Source: Vibrio sp. 99-8-1 (lineage in GTDB: Bacteria; Pseudomonadota; Gammaproteobacteria; Enterobacterales; Vibrionaceae). From it: DNA of 48,690 nucleotides. The notes below the pieces were generated by a model. The model had not been told where the DNA came from and ran no database searches. It saw only the letters and a program-made list of their open reading frames with translations. A program made the position numbers and the translations under genes. Location of the stretch: positions 1 through 48,690 of the forward strand of contig NZ_VTXE01000035.1 in NCBI RefSeq assembly GCF_013114595.1, read 5' to 3'. The stretch's first letter is position 1; each line of letters opens with the position of its first letter. Of this stretch, positions 16,510 through 25,382 are shown one piece after another.

Positions 16510-17184
16510 ATGAAAATACTATTGATCGAAGATGACATACATATCGCGCGATTTTTATTGAATGGTTTTCAGCAGGAAGGAATAAGTGTGACACACTCAA
16601 CAGACGGTGTTGATGGTTTGCACGAAGCAATAACTCAAGATTTCGACGTCATTATTCTCGATATAATGTTACCAAAGAAAGATGGCTTTGAAGTATTAGC
16701 AGAGTTGCGGGGCCAAGGGTTCTCTACTCCTGTGATAATACTAAGCGCTAAGCATTCAGTGGAAGAGCGAGTAACGGGATTGCAATCTGGCGCTGATGAT
16801 TACCTCGTAAAGCCTTTTGCATTCACTGAGTTACTTGCCCGATGCCAATCATTAATGCGTCGAGGGAAATTACCTACACCACAGGCACTTGAGCTTAATT
16901 ATGGTCCGCTTAGTCTTGACCTTCTCAAGCACACGTTGCAAAGAAAACAACAAACTATCGCCATCAATCAACGTGAATTTATGTTGATGAAACTGTTACT
17001 CGAAAATCCAGAAATTGTGATTTCCAAAACAACCATTCTTGAGCATGTTTGGGGACACCAATTTGACCCGCAAACCAATGTTGTGGATGTACTTGTTTGC
17101 CGACTTCGCAGCAAAGTCGACAAAGGTTTCTCAACACCATTAATCCACACTCTACGGGGGGTTGGATATGTCCTCAAGTCATAA
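16510..17184 (+). CDS. OmpR-family response regulator
   Basis: Two-domain regulator of 224 residues. The receiver has the acidic pocket (IEDD at 7-9), the phosphoacceptor D51 in VIILDIMLP and the conserved Lys in DDYLVKPF. The C-terminal winged helix (about 128-224) ends in the usual LRSKVDKGF ... IHTLRGVGYVL. The start ATG at 16510 has a poor Shine-Dalgarno sequence. The stop overlaps the start of the histidine kinase gene by 17 bp, indicating translational coupling. The target genes are unknown; the divergent HbpS-like gene is the first candidate. Confidence 0.95.
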   Translation: MKILLIEDDIHIARFLLNGFQQEGISVTHSTDGVDGLHEAITQDFDVIILDIMLPKKDGFEVLAELRGQGFSTPVIILSAKHSVEERVTGLQSGADDYLVKPFAFTELLARCQSLMRRGKLPTPQALELNYGPLSLDLLKHTLQRKQQTIAINQREFMLMKLLLENPEIVISKTTILEHVWGHQFDPQTNVVDVLVCRLRSKVDKGFSTPLIHTLRGVGYVLKS

Positions 17185-18553
17185 TATCCAGCAAGCCCTA
17201 GCGAAAACGCAAAGAAATTTATTAGTACGCTTTATGACAACCTTACTTTTCTGCTTGTTGTTAGTAGAGCTGATTATAGGAGTGATATTCTTTTATGATC
17301 TCTACCAAACAGAAAAAAAAATCTTATCATCCATGTCGACGGAGTATCAGCGTATATTAACCTACGACTCTGCTGAACAATTGATTCATGTTTTAGAAAC
17401 AAACCCTCGCAGGCTAGTCGAAAACAACATTGCTGCCTATATGATTCAGGGTGGCACTTCACCAGAGACTATTTTTGTCGCTGGAGATGAAAACGTGGTG
17501 ACCGATCTTCCGTTTACTCACTTCAAAATCGATGAGAACTTGCCTTGGATACAAACGTTCATATTCAATCCATTTATGTCATTGAGCATGCAAGGAGAAG
17601 AGTACGAGTTTTGGCTTGTTTTGGACAATCGTTCCAGATATTTTATTGCTTATAACCAATGGTTAATGACACTGTATGCCCTTTTAGCATTGGTCATGAT
17701 CACGGCAATATTTACACGTAATATCATCCAGAGTGCCTTGTCGCCACTAATTACCTTTGGAGATCTGCTAGATAAGATGAAAAAAGGACAATTAGAATTA
17801 AACGATACTGAGTCTGAAATGCCACAAGGACTCAATATCATCAGCTCTAGTGTCTTTTCCGCGGTTGTAAAGCTTCAGCATATCACCACAATACTAAACA
17901 CAACTGTTGATGCTATTGCTCATGATATTCGCACACCTTTGTCCCGTATTACGCTGGCTTCACAAGATGCGCTGCTCAATAACGCAGACCAACAAACCAT
18001 GAAACACGCCTTGGCTGATTGTGCTGAGCATGCCATGCAGGCAAACAATATGCTTACGACATTAATGAAGCTTAATGATGAACTTACCGGAAAGCGCTCA
18101 CCAAAGAAAACCGCAACACATGTATCAGAGGTTGTTGCCAATGTGGCGAGTTGGTATGAAGATGTAGCAGAAGACAAACAGATTCAGCTTGATGTAAATG
18201 TAACCGATGGCCTTATTCTTCAGTCTGACCCTGACAAACTAAGCCAAGTTTTAGTTAATCTCGTTGATAATGCGATTAAATACACGGAACCAGGAGGGCG
18301 AGTCACAATTGAGGTGAAGCAAAGTGCTGAAGGTAAGGTAGATATAGCCATCCGAGATACAGGTATTGGCATTGAGCAAAGATATCAAGATCTGATTTTC
18401 GAACGACTTTACCGAGTCGACAGTAGCCGTAGCAACATTGAAGGGTATGGCCTTGGCTTATCCTTAGCACTCGCAATAGTCGAAAACCTTGAAGGAACGT
18501 TAACCGTAGAGTCTGAATTAGGGATAGGTAGCACATTTACTATTTCGTTGTAA
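17168..18553 (+). CDS. Sensor histidine kinase
   Basis: Membrane-bound kinase of 461 residues partnered with the preceding response regulator. TM1 is at about 21-45 and TM2 at about 165-184, bounding a periplasmic sensor of roughly 120 residues with no family I recognise. A HAMP-like linker follows. H252 in AIAHDIRTPLSRI is the phosphorylated residue. The ATPase domain shows the N box (NLVDNAIKYT), G1 (DTGIGI) and G2 (GYGLGLSLA) motifs. The start ATG at 17168 overlaps the regulator gene. A direct interaction of the periplasmic domain with the neighbouring exported HbpS-like protein is possible but unproven. Confidence 0.95.
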   Translation: MSSSHNIQQALAKTQRNLLVRFMTTLLFCLLLVELIIGVIFFYDLYQTEKKILSSMSTEYQRILTYDSAEQLIHVLETNPRRLVENNIAAYMIQGGTSPETIFVAGDENVVTDLPFTHFKIDENLPWIQTFIFNPFMSLSMQGEEYEFWLVLDNRSRYFIAYNQWLMTLYALLALVMITAIFTRNIIQSALSPLITFGDLLDKMKKGQLELNDTESEMPQGLNIISSSVFSAVVKLQHITTILNTTVDAIAHDIRTPLSRITLASQDALLNNADQQTMKHALADCAEHAMQANNMLTTLMKLNDELTGKRSPKKTATHVSEVVANVASWYEDVAEDKQIQLDVNVTDGLILQSDPDKLSQVLVNLVDNAIKYTEPGGRVTIEVKQSAEGKVDIAIRDTGIGIEQRYQDLIFERLYRVDSSRSNIEGYGLGLSLALAIVENLEGTLTVESELGIGSTFTISL

Positions 18554-18605
18554 CAGCGAGAAGTGAAAATGTGGTTACGCAGAAATCAGAATGCCCACAC
18601 CCTAC

Positions 18606-19460
18606 TCATTTAAAATTCTGTCGATATAACGAAGGCGAAGTACCTTTGTATTTTTTAAACAGACGATTAAAGTTAGAACGATTGGTATAGCCGACCTTTT
18701 CTGCAATTAAACTTATGGGTTGCGACGTCGTTGTGAGTAATTGAGACGCATGGTTCAATCTTAACTTGGTCAAGTAAACGATATAACTTTCGTTAAAATG
18801 TTGAATAAACCAACGATGAACGGTGTTTTCACTCACATGCATGTAATCCGCGAGCTTCATTAACGTAATATCAGATGAGTAATGGCTGTCGATGTACTCA
18901 CAGACTTGAGCAATTTTGCTGAAATCGCCTCTGGTTTTTTCCCGTTCGCCCGGTGAAGCATAGGAGAGTGTTATTTGTGATTGATCTGCACATAGTTCCC
19001 CCAGAATTTGAATTAATACTGCCAGCTGCCCAATAGGAGAAAGGTCATTAAAATCATTTAGATGTTGGCAAACCTTCTCTGCTGTTTGCGTAGAGAATCT
19101 TAAACCTTTGTTGGCATTTTGTATTACAGGTGCTAACTGCCGAAGCTCGGCGCAGCTGTACATGAGTTGGGCAATCCACTCCTCTCGAAACCAAATTATG
19201 TGAGTTTCACATGGATTCTGTTCGTCGGAATTTAACGATTCAAAACTATGTGCAACACCGGGACCAATCAAAAGCAGTTGGTTGTGTTCTATCTTCCCTT
19301 CAAAATATGCAACTCTTGATTTCCCCTGAAAATTTCTATGCAAAACCAGTTCAAACTCTTGATGAACATGCCAATTTTCTGGTTTGACAACTTCTTCTAA
19401 CATCTTATAGCGCCATGACCAGCCAAGCCTTTGCGGTACTTTCTGTATCGTTGCTTTCAT
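18606..19460 (-). CDS. AraC-family transcriptional regulator
   Basis: Protein of 284 residues with an N-terminal cupin-like effector domain (WHVHQEFELVLHRN, GPGVAHSF) and a C-terminal double helix-turn-helix (about 180-284: ITLMKLADYMHVSENTVHRW ... IAEKVGYTNRSNFNRLFKKY). This is the layout of sugar-responsive AraC proteins such as RhaS. It is divergent from a SIS-domain sugar-phosphate isomerase gene with 156 bp between the starts, so it probably controls that gene in response to a sugar. It converges on the histidine kinase gene with 52 bp between stops. Confidence 0.9.
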   Translation of the reverse strand: MKATIQKVPQRLGWSWRYKMLEEVVKPENWHVHQEFELVLHRNFQGKSRVAYFEGKIEHNQLLLIGPGVAHSFESLNSDEQNPCETHIIWFREEWIAQLMYSCAELRQLAPVIQNANKGLRFSTQTAEKVCQHLNDFNDLSPIGQLAVLIQILGELCADQSQITLSYASPGEREKTRGDFSKIAQVCEYIDSHYSSDITLMKLADYMHVSENTVHRWFIQHFNESYIVYLTKLRLNHASQLLTTTSQPISLIAEKVGYTNRSNFNRLFKKYKGTSPSLYRQNFK

Positions 19461-19616
19461 TCAATGCCATTGAGAATAATTCGTCACATCAGCGCATGAT
19501 GCCACACAATGAGCATTAATCAATAAAAGTATCATTGGTCGATAGAATAGTACCACTAACGAAAAATAGAACTGATAAGGTTAACCAATCGGCACACAGA
19601 ATAGGAGAAACAAACA

Positions 19617-20333
19617 ATGTCCGAATATCTTAATTGCTTAATGCCAAAGCTCACCTCGCTTGCGGTAGCAAACCAAAAGGCATTATCTCAGGCAACAGAG
19701 TTGTTCGCTCAAGCCATCGTTAAAGACAACATGATACAAGTCTTAGGAACAGGTCATTCGCACATGATTGGTTTAGAAGGGTTTATTCGTGCCGGCGGCC
19801 TTGGCAATATCAATGCTATTTTAGACTCAGTATTGCTCACCAATGATGGCGCACTAAGAGGTTCGGCAATGGAGAAATTGCCGGGGATGGCTGAAATAAT
19901 TTGGAATGATCAGAACATTTCCCCCAATGACGTAGTTATGGTTATCTCCAATTCTGGACGAAATGCGCTTCCGATAGAATTTGCACAAATTGCAAAAACT
20001 AAAGGACATCCAGTTATCGCGATAACGTCCGTAGAACAGTCATCTAAATACCCAAGCCGTCATAGCTCTGGTCTGAAATTAATGGATATTGCAGATATTG
20101 TCATCGACAATCAGGTTCCCCCTGGTGATGGGTTATGTCAGGTTAACGGTAAAGTAACAGGGGCATTTTCTAGCATAGCAGGCATGATGATCATGAACAT
20201 GTTGGTTGTAGAATCTCAAAAGGAAGCATTAAAACAAGGCGCCACTCCGCTTATTTTCTCTAGCCAGAATGTAGATGGCTTCGACAATGATTACGTGTAC
20301 CAACACTTTGGTTCTCGATTGAAATCCATGTAA
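19617..20333 (+). CDS. SIS-domain protein (UPF0309-like)
   Basis: Protein of 238 residues with a single SIS (sugar isomerase) fold: the sugar-phosphate loop GTGHSHMIGLEGF near 44-56, VMVISNSGRNALPIEFA near 107-123, and a conserved DNQVPPGDGLCQV near 166-178. Length and motifs match the UPF0309 group. It would bind a phosphorylated amino or keto sugar in the cytoplasm. The substrate is not known. The ATG follows AGGAG about 8 nt upstream. The gene is divergent from an AraC regulator and has no transport or kinase gene beside it, so the pathway is incomplete here. Confidence 0.85.
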   Translation: MSEYLNCLMPKLTSLAVANQKALSQATELFAQAIVKDNMIQVLGTGHSHMIGLEGFIRAGGLGNINAILDSVLLTNDGALRGSAMEKLPGMAEIIWNDQNISPNDVVMVISNSGRNALPIEFAQIAKTKGHPVIAITSVEQSSKYPSRHSSGLKLMDIADIVIDNQVPPGDGLCQVNGKVTGAFSSIAGMMIMNMLVVESQKEALKQGATPLIFSSQNVDGFDNDYVYQHFGSRLKSM

Positions 20334-20438
20334 ATGGTTAGTATGTGAGTTGAGCGCAAAATGTAAGATGCCTGTCTTGATTGTTTCCTTGAATAGCGAG
20401 AGAAATCTACTATTCACAATGAGCATAAGTATGGTGAT

Positions 20439-20463
20439 TTCAGTGGCAGAATCTGCCACTGAA
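20439..20463. terminator. Perfect palindromic hairpin after the SIS gene
   Basis: Twelve-base arms TTCAGTGGCAGA and TCTGCCACTGAA around a single central A, between the convergent SIS and DUF4760-like genes. There is no T-run, so it may be a weak bidirectional terminator or a transcript-end stabiliser. Confidence 0.4.
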
Positions 20464-20533
20464 TAATTAGGTTAACGCAAAATAGGGCATGAGCGAGATA
20501 GGCTGTTTGAGTCTGTGCTTGTATCAGTTCTGA

Positions 20534-21169
20534 TCACATATCGTAACCCTTTAAATGGTCTTTCTTGAGTTGAATTCTGCCATTCTTTTTAACATTAAAC
20601 TGTTCGCCTAGCTCAATATGAAGTTGCTTATCCTTATAGAGAATGGGCTTTTTCGTTGATAGCCTATAATTGAACCAAGTTTCATATAGCTCCAATACTG
20701 GCATATTAATCATGCTATAAACCAACTGATACTTCTGTACCCAATGGTTATTAACAAAGATGAAAAACTTATTGGCAAATAACTCATCTATCATGGATAT
20801 ATTAACAATGTTTTCTTTAACCAAGTAATTAACCATTTGGAAAAACATAATGTAGTCACCCATGGTTCTACCATCTTCTTCGGTGACTTCAATCGAGTTC
20901 TTATCTCTGTTGGACTTAAATTTTTCGTAGATGTAGACTATTTTTTCATTGTCGTGAAAGGTATTGTTTAGGTTGATAACAAACTCAGCTTTAGATACAT
21001 CATGGTCTTTCTTCAATTGATACCAGATTGCAATAACACCAACTATAGCGGTGACAATAGTTACACTATCAGTAATCGAGTCAATTAAATAATTCTTGGT
21101 TAAACCTACTACAGCAAATATTAAAACAATAAGTATGATGATTAAACTTGTATTTCTCTTCCCTTTCAT
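20534..21169 (-). CDS. DUF4760-like membrane protein
   Basis: Protein of 211 residues with two N-terminal membrane helices (about 7-25 and 35-50: LIIILIVLIFAVVG and VTIVTAIVGVIAIWYQL), then a cytoplasmic helical region with EFVINLNNTFHDNEKI and a basic C-terminus. The arrangement (short TM hairpin, then the FxxxxxNxxF...ExIYxxF pattern) resembles the DUF4760 family, which has no established function. Lys and Asn content is higher than in the neighbours. The ATG has GAGG about 5 nt upstream. It is the next gene downstream of the DM13 gene on the same strand, about 180 bp away. Confidence 0.7.
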   Translation of the reverse strand: MKGKRNTSLIIILIVLIFAVVGLTKNYLIDSITDSVTIVTAIVGVIAIWYQLKKDHDVSKAEFVINLNNTFHDNEKIVYIYEKFKSNRDKNSIEVTEEDGRTMGDYIMFFQMVNYLVKENIVNISMIDELFANKFFIFVNNHWVQKYQLVYSMINMPVLELYETWFNYRLSTKKPILYKDKQLHIELGEQFNVKKNGRIQLKKDHLKGYDM

Positions 21170-21350
21170 AACCCCTCAATATTTATATTAATCAATGAAT
21201 TCAATATATTTTTACTATAGATTAAATGAAACGGTAATATTTTGCGAGGAGTGTGGTGGCCTTCTTTGATAGAGGTGAGTGATATTCAATATGCACTCCC
21301 ACGCGTAGCATGGGAGTGAGAGAAAAAGTTTTAATGGTGTAACGCTACTA

Positions 21351-21827
21351 CTATTGGTACTTGGCGGATGTAATAAACTCGCCAAATGTCTCACACCACA
21401 CAATGACTGTATTATAGCGAGATAGGTCAATATCTTGAGGAACGTTAACCGCGAAATTTTCAAAGGTTTTTACATTGCCTACAAAAGCCATGTTCGCTTT
21501 CAACCGATTAAACTCCGCTTCAGTTTCAACAAACTCAGTAGATAGGTAAAGCTTGTAGTCAGGACCCGGTGCTAGGTTGCCACTTAGTGTGATGTAATCT
21601 GAACTTATGGAAACCTCACCTTCACCCCAGTGAAAGGTATCGCTATCTTTGAGGTCTTTTTTAAAAGTAGCAGAATACTGCGCTTGAGAAGATAACTGAG
21701 TAACTTCTGACTCCGTGGGTGATGTTGGCGCAATAAGAATTGGCAGCAAATAAATACCCAAGCCTACCCCGAATACCCCCACAGATAAATGAGTCAATAT
21801 AAGCAATATAATGTGTTTCAACTTCAT
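21351..21827 (-). CDS. DM13-domain protein, membrane-anchored
   Basis: Protein of 158 residues. An N-terminal membrane anchor or signal (about 5-32, LKHIILLILTHLSVGVFGVG) is followed by a periplasmic DM13 domain (about 60-155). The typical features are present: HWGEGEVSISSDYITLSGNL, APGPDYKLYLS, and the terminal VIVWCETFGEFITSAKY with the single conserved Cys. DM13 domains are proposed to take part in extracytoplasmic redox reactions. The gene lies between a SirB2-like gene and a DUF4760-like gene on the same strand. A minor overlapping frame at 21215-21463 is not credible. Confidence 0.85.
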   Translation of the reverse strand: MKLKHIILLILTHLSVGVFGVGLGIYLLPILIAPTSPTESEVTQLSSQAQYSATFKKDLKDSDTFHWGEGEVSISSDYITLSGNLAPGPDYKLYLSTEFVETEAEFNRLKANMAFVGNVKTFENFAVNVPQDIDLSRYNTVIVWCETFGEFITSAKYQ

Positions 21828-21981
21828 AGATCCACCATCCTAAAAAATGCCTAGCGTCACGCATCCCGCCTAAATCGCATAAGCTAAAGCTGGCTAACTT
21901 ATCACGTAAACTCGCTTTGATGCAGAGATAATTATATACAGATAATCCCGAAAGGGGGATGCCATTCCTTCGATTAATCCG

Positions 21982-22374
21982 TTACCCCATACCAAACAGG
22001 CTCGGATTTTTACTGACCGCGAGGCCAAATATAACCACTAGCCAGCTTAGTGCAGCAATAAAAAAGAAAACTCTACTGGCTAAACTTGCCGATCGATTTG
22101 TTGACCAAAATCCGCACAAAATATAGAAGACAACAGCGAAAAGTTTATAAGTCAACCAAGGGGCGCTAGCCGTAAATGGAGTAAAACCCGTGATTGATAT
22201 CAAAGCTATACCGCTACTGAGCAATAACGTGTCGTTAATATGTGGGATACGCTTAAGCAGCCGTGGTATCTCAGGTACCTGTTGCTGTCGATAATATTTC
22301 AGGAATCGATAGAGGTACAATAAGACGCTAGTGACTACGGTAAAAAGGTGAAACAGTTTAACTTCTAAGTACAT
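21982..22374 (-). CDS. SirB2 family membrane protein
   Basis: Integral membrane protein of 130 residues with four hydrophobic helices. It begins MYLEVKLFHLFTVVTSVLLY and contains RIPHINDTLLLSSGIAL, typical of the SirB family. Despite the historical name (invasion gene regulator), the biochemical role of SirB2 is unknown. GAGGAG lies 7 nt before the ATG. It is downstream of norR and of a 12-bp inverted repeat at 22502-22540. Confidence 0.88.
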   Translation of the reverse strand: MYLEVKLFHLFTVVTSVLLYLYRFLKYYRQQQVPEIPRLLKRIPHINDTLLLSSGIALISITGFTPFTASAPWLTYKLFAVVFYILCGFWSTNRSASLASRVFFFIAALSWLVVIFGLAVSKNPSLFGMG

Positions 22375-22501
22375 TAGCGCTCCTCTACGGTACGAATAAA
22401 TGGTTCGCTACCTTCACATGATAAATAGCCTTTCTATTAAACATAACAACTATCATGCCAGAACATAACTCACTGAAAATAAACAACATACAAGCATATG
22501 G

Positions 22502-22540
22502 TGTCATATTGATAACACATGCAGGGCAATCAATATGACA
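22502..22540. promoter_or_regulatory. Perfect 12-bp inverted repeat upstream of the SirB2 gene
   Basis: TGTCATATTGAT and ATCAATATGACA are separated by 15 nt. The repeat lies between the norR stop and the SirB2-like start, 128 bp upstream of the latter. There is no T-run, so a terminator is unlikely. The arm shares TGTCAT with the repeated ATGACA elements found upstream of fpr and norB, so a NorR-related site is possible. Confidence 0.4.
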
Positions 22541-22582
22541 TCATATTATCTTTTTGATAATGTCTATTTTCGCAGTTCAATA

Positions 22583-24133
22583 CTACTTTAAATTTAAACG
22601 CTTCATTAATCGGTGCAAGTTCGGCGAGTTAACTTTCAACTGCTTTGCTGTGGCACTTAAGTTTTTATTGTTTTCTAAATAAGCACTCTGTACCAGTTGA
22701 GTCTGAAAATGATCCAACGCTTCTTTTAAACCAAAATCTCGATATTCAGTCATGTCCGTTGGTACTGATTTCTCCGCCACAGTGTTAATAGACTGAGGAG
22801 AAAACACATCAGCAGATAAGTTGAAATGATTCGGTTGCAAAGTGATTCGATCTGAATGGCTAATGGATTTTGCAATCACGGACGCTCTGTTAATGGCATG
22901 CTCCAGTTCGCGCACATTGCCCGGCCAAGTATAGCTTTGAATAACATTTAGCGTCGTTGCCGCCAAATTAATATTCGCAATGCCGAGTTTATGCGCACAG
23001 CGTTCCGCAAAAAAGCCGGCGAGTAATATAAGATCTTTTTCACGCTCTCTCAGTGGCGGCACAAATATCGGAAAGACACTCAAACGGTGATACAAATCGG
23101 CTCGGAAATTACCCTCTTTTACTTCCTCATGCATCACCCGATTGGTCGCCGCAATGATACGAACATTCACTTTAATGTTTCGGTCTTCCCCCACTCGTTG
23201 TATGTCACCATACTGAAGGGCTCGAAGCAGTTTAGCCTGTAACTGAAGTGACAACTCGCCAACTTCATCTAAAAATAGTGTGCCGTTATCTGCCAGTTCA
23301 AATTTGCCTTTACGGTTACTGATGGCTCCGGTAAAAGCGCCTTTAATATGCCCAAACAGTTCACTTTCGGCAACCGACTCCGGCAAAGCGGCACAGTTTA
23401 AATAAACAAGAGGATGTTTCGAGCGTCTGGATTGTGCATGCAGCGCATTCGCTACGAGTTCCTTACCCACTCCCGTCTCTCCCATGATCAGTACAGACAG
23501 GTCAGTATCAGCAACGGCATCAATATGAGCTTTAAGCTCTAACATCGAAGGAGACTGTCCAATGATTTCCCCTTGAGCGCTTAACTTTCTAGACCGTCTA
23601 GGGACATGTACCTCAACTCCAGCAGATTTCTCTAGCTGATCCATCAGCAACGCAGTATTCAGGCTACTCGCAGCCAGTGCGCTTACAATACGAAGGTCAT
23701 CATTTTTAAAACTATCAAATTGCTTCGGGTCAAAGGCATCAATGGTGACCGCCCCAATCAAACGCTCTTCCAGCATAAGCGGTAAACCGATACAAGAGTG
23801 GACTTTAAGATCTTCATCATGGTTCGCAATAAGGCCGTCGTAAGGGTCAGGTAAGTCGCTGTCAGGAGGAAAACGAACCACATCCCCCGCTCTCGCTATC
23901 GCTTCAAGTCTCGGGTGTTGTTCAATATCAAAACGCCGCCCTAACACATCTTCACTTAGCCCATTGATTGCGAGAGGAACAAATTGTTGGTCACGAAAAA
24001 GCAACAATGCGGAGGCATCACATTTGAGTGTATGCCGAATCGTTGAAAGCAACCGGTCAAACCTGTCCTGATCAGAAATACCAGAGGTTATATCAAGCGC
24101 GACCTGTACCCACTCTTTGCCTACTTGAACCAT
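22583..24133 (-). CDS. norR: NorR, nitric-oxide-responsive sigma-54 activator
   Basis: Enhancer-binding protein of 516 residues. The N-terminal GAF domain (about 20-165) carries the residues known from E. coli NorR to build the NO-sensing iron centre: R75, Y98-D99, a Cys in HSCIGLP and an Asp in TIDAF. The AAA+ domain (about 190-420) has Walker A GETGVGKE and the sigma-54-contacting loop GAFTGA. A Fis-type helix-turn-helix ends the protein (LSATAKQLKVNSPNLHRL). NO binding relieves inhibition of the ATPase and drives sigma-54 transcription. It is divergent from the interrupted fpr gene; the intervening sequence holds a sigma-54-type promoter and repeated ATGACAA elements. norB is the obvious second target. 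Confidence 0.96.
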   Translation of the reverse strand: MVQVGKEWVQVALDITSGISDQDRFDRLLSTIRHTLKCDASALLLFRDQQFVPLAINGLSEDVLGRRFDIEQHPRLEAIARAGDVVRFPPDSDLPDPYDGLIANHDEDLKVHSCIGLPLMLEERLIGAVTIDAFDPKQFDSFKNDDLRIVSALAASSLNTALLMDQLEKSAGVEVHVPRRSRKLSAQGEIIGQSPSMLELKAHIDAVADTDLSVLIMGETGVGKELVANALHAQSRRSKHPLVYLNCAALPESVAESELFGHIKGAFTGAISNRKGKFELADNGTLFLDEVGELSLQLQAKLLRALQYGDIQRVGEDRNIKVNVRIIAATNRVMHEEVKEGNFRADLYHRLSVFPIFVPPLREREKDLILLAGFFAERCAHKLGIANINLAATTLNVIQSYTWPGNVRELEHAINRASVIAKSISHSDRITLQPNHFNLSADVFSPQSINTVAEKSVPTDMTEYRDFGLKEALDHFQTQLVQSAYLENNKNLSATAKQLKVNSPNLHRLMKRLNLK

Positions 24134-24165
24134 AAACGTAAATCCTCTCTAAAAAAATTATCTCT

Positions 24166-24218
24166 ATGACAATAGACATTAGCATATCGACAAGTATTTT
24201 TAATTATCTAAATGACAA
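24166..24218. promoter_or_regulatory. Candidate NorR binding elements upstream of fpr
   Basis: GACAA-type elements occur three times: ATGACAA at 24166 and 24212, and TCGACAA at 24187. They lie 50-100 bp upstream of the sigma-54-like promoter, the usual distance for enhancer sites. The same ATGACAA word occurs twice upstream of norB. Assignment to NorR is inference. Confidence 0.4.
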
Positions 24219-24267
24219 CAAAACAATTAAAACCTCAGTAACCCGTTGAATTTGAGCAAGATAATAA

Positions 24268-24284
24268 TTGGCACTGTTTCTGCA
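24268..24284 (+). promoter_or_regulatory. Sigma-54 promoter of fpr
   Basis: TTGGCAC-TGTTT-CTGCA matches the -24/-12 consensus TGGCAC-N5-TTGC at all but one position, with the correct GG to GC spacing. It lies 47 bp upstream of the fpr start and opposite norR. Confidence 0.75.
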
Positions 24285-24330
24285 CCAAGATCAATACAAC
24301 CACTTGCCACTGATTCAAGAGGAAAAAGTA

Positions 24331-25382
24331 ATGAACAACCAATTAAGCACTCTTATTTCTGCACGAGTCACCCGTAATAAGGCATGGACTGACTCGCTGT
24401 TTACACTGACGGTACACTCCCCCAACACCAAATATAAAGCGGGGCAATTTACCAAGCTAGCCATGTTTAATAACAAAGGAGAGCTGATTCGAAGAGCGTA
24501 CTCATTTGTTAACCATCCGGATAGCCACCTAAAATCAGGAGAGCTCGAGTTCTTAATTGTTGCCGATTCAAACGGAAGCTTGTCTCCCCTTTTACATTCG
24601 CTCACACCGGGGGATGAAGTGTTCATTGGCCGTCAAGGAGCAGGTTTTATGACGCTGGATGAAATCCCATTGGATGCTAGAGATTTATGGTTAATATCAA
24701 CGGGAACCGCTATCGGGCCATTTCTTTCAATGTTGAATGATCGCAAAATAACCTACCGTTTTAACCACTTGGTATTAGGGTCTGTTGACCTTTCGCGACT
24801 ATTTTTGCCGCAGTTTGTTGGTGCTTTATACAAGGCAGCACCTATGCAGTGTAGTCATCTACACAAATCAGGTGATAACGCAGTAGAAAGTGCCAACAAA
24901 CGCTGCCCGAAGGGTTCATCTGAAAACACCTTGAGCTATGTTATGAGTCGCTTACATAGAATAACTATGCTGCTCTCCTCATGCCTTGCTCAAACCGCTT
25001 TCAGATTGAACAAAATCTGTTCTCGAAAGATCAACAGACCCTAGTACACGCTGTGAGGCATTTTGAAGATTTGGTGTATCAAAATGAGATAAACCAGCTG
25101 TTAAGTAAACATCCCGGAAAATTTAAGTATGTTCCTATTGTTTCCAGAGAGACAATAGATGGGATGTTATCCGGAAGAATTCCACAACTGCTCAATAACA
25201 GAGAGCTAGAAAAAGCCGCTTGTCTACAACTCAACAAAGACCAAAGCTTCATATATTTGTGTGGAAATCCAGACATGGTTAAATCTACCAGTACAACCTT
25301 GAACCAACTTGGGTTTCAAAAACACCGCCGGAGTAAAACCGGTCATTTTAGTTCTGAAAACTACTGGGAAAGGAAAGCATAA
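24331..25382 (+). pseudogene. fpr: Ferredoxin-NADP+ reductase gene interrupted by a MITE
   Basis: The two halves code for an Fpr-type flavoenzyme. The N-terminal 149 residues contain FAD-binding RRAYSFVNHP and the NADP-domain start ISTGTAIGPFLSML, ending at HLVL. The C-terminal 112 residues begin VHAVRHFEDLVYQ and include LCGNPDMV and the end ENYWERKA. Between them is a 264-bp MITE plus one copy of a TA duplication. Removing both joins HLVL directly to VHAV in frame and restores a protein of about 261 residues, the normal family length. The 266-bp insertion shifts the frame and adds stops, so the gene is almost surely inactive. The ATG at 24331 has AGAGG about 8 nt upstream. As part of a NorR-type operon it presumably supplied or recycled electrons during NO stress. 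Confidence 0.9.
24778..25041. mobile_element. MITE, 264 bp, inserted in fpr
   Basis: The element begins GGGTCTGTTGA and ends with the reverse complement TCAACAGACCC. Terminal inverted repeats extend to about 21 bp with two mismatches. It is flanked by TA on both sides (24776-24777 and 25042-25043). It encodes no transposase. The TA duplication and GGGTCTGTT ends suggest mobilisation by an IS5/IS427-type transposase, which is inference. The insertion point is exactly at a codon boundary of fpr, and precise removal restores the gene. Confidence 0.9.
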
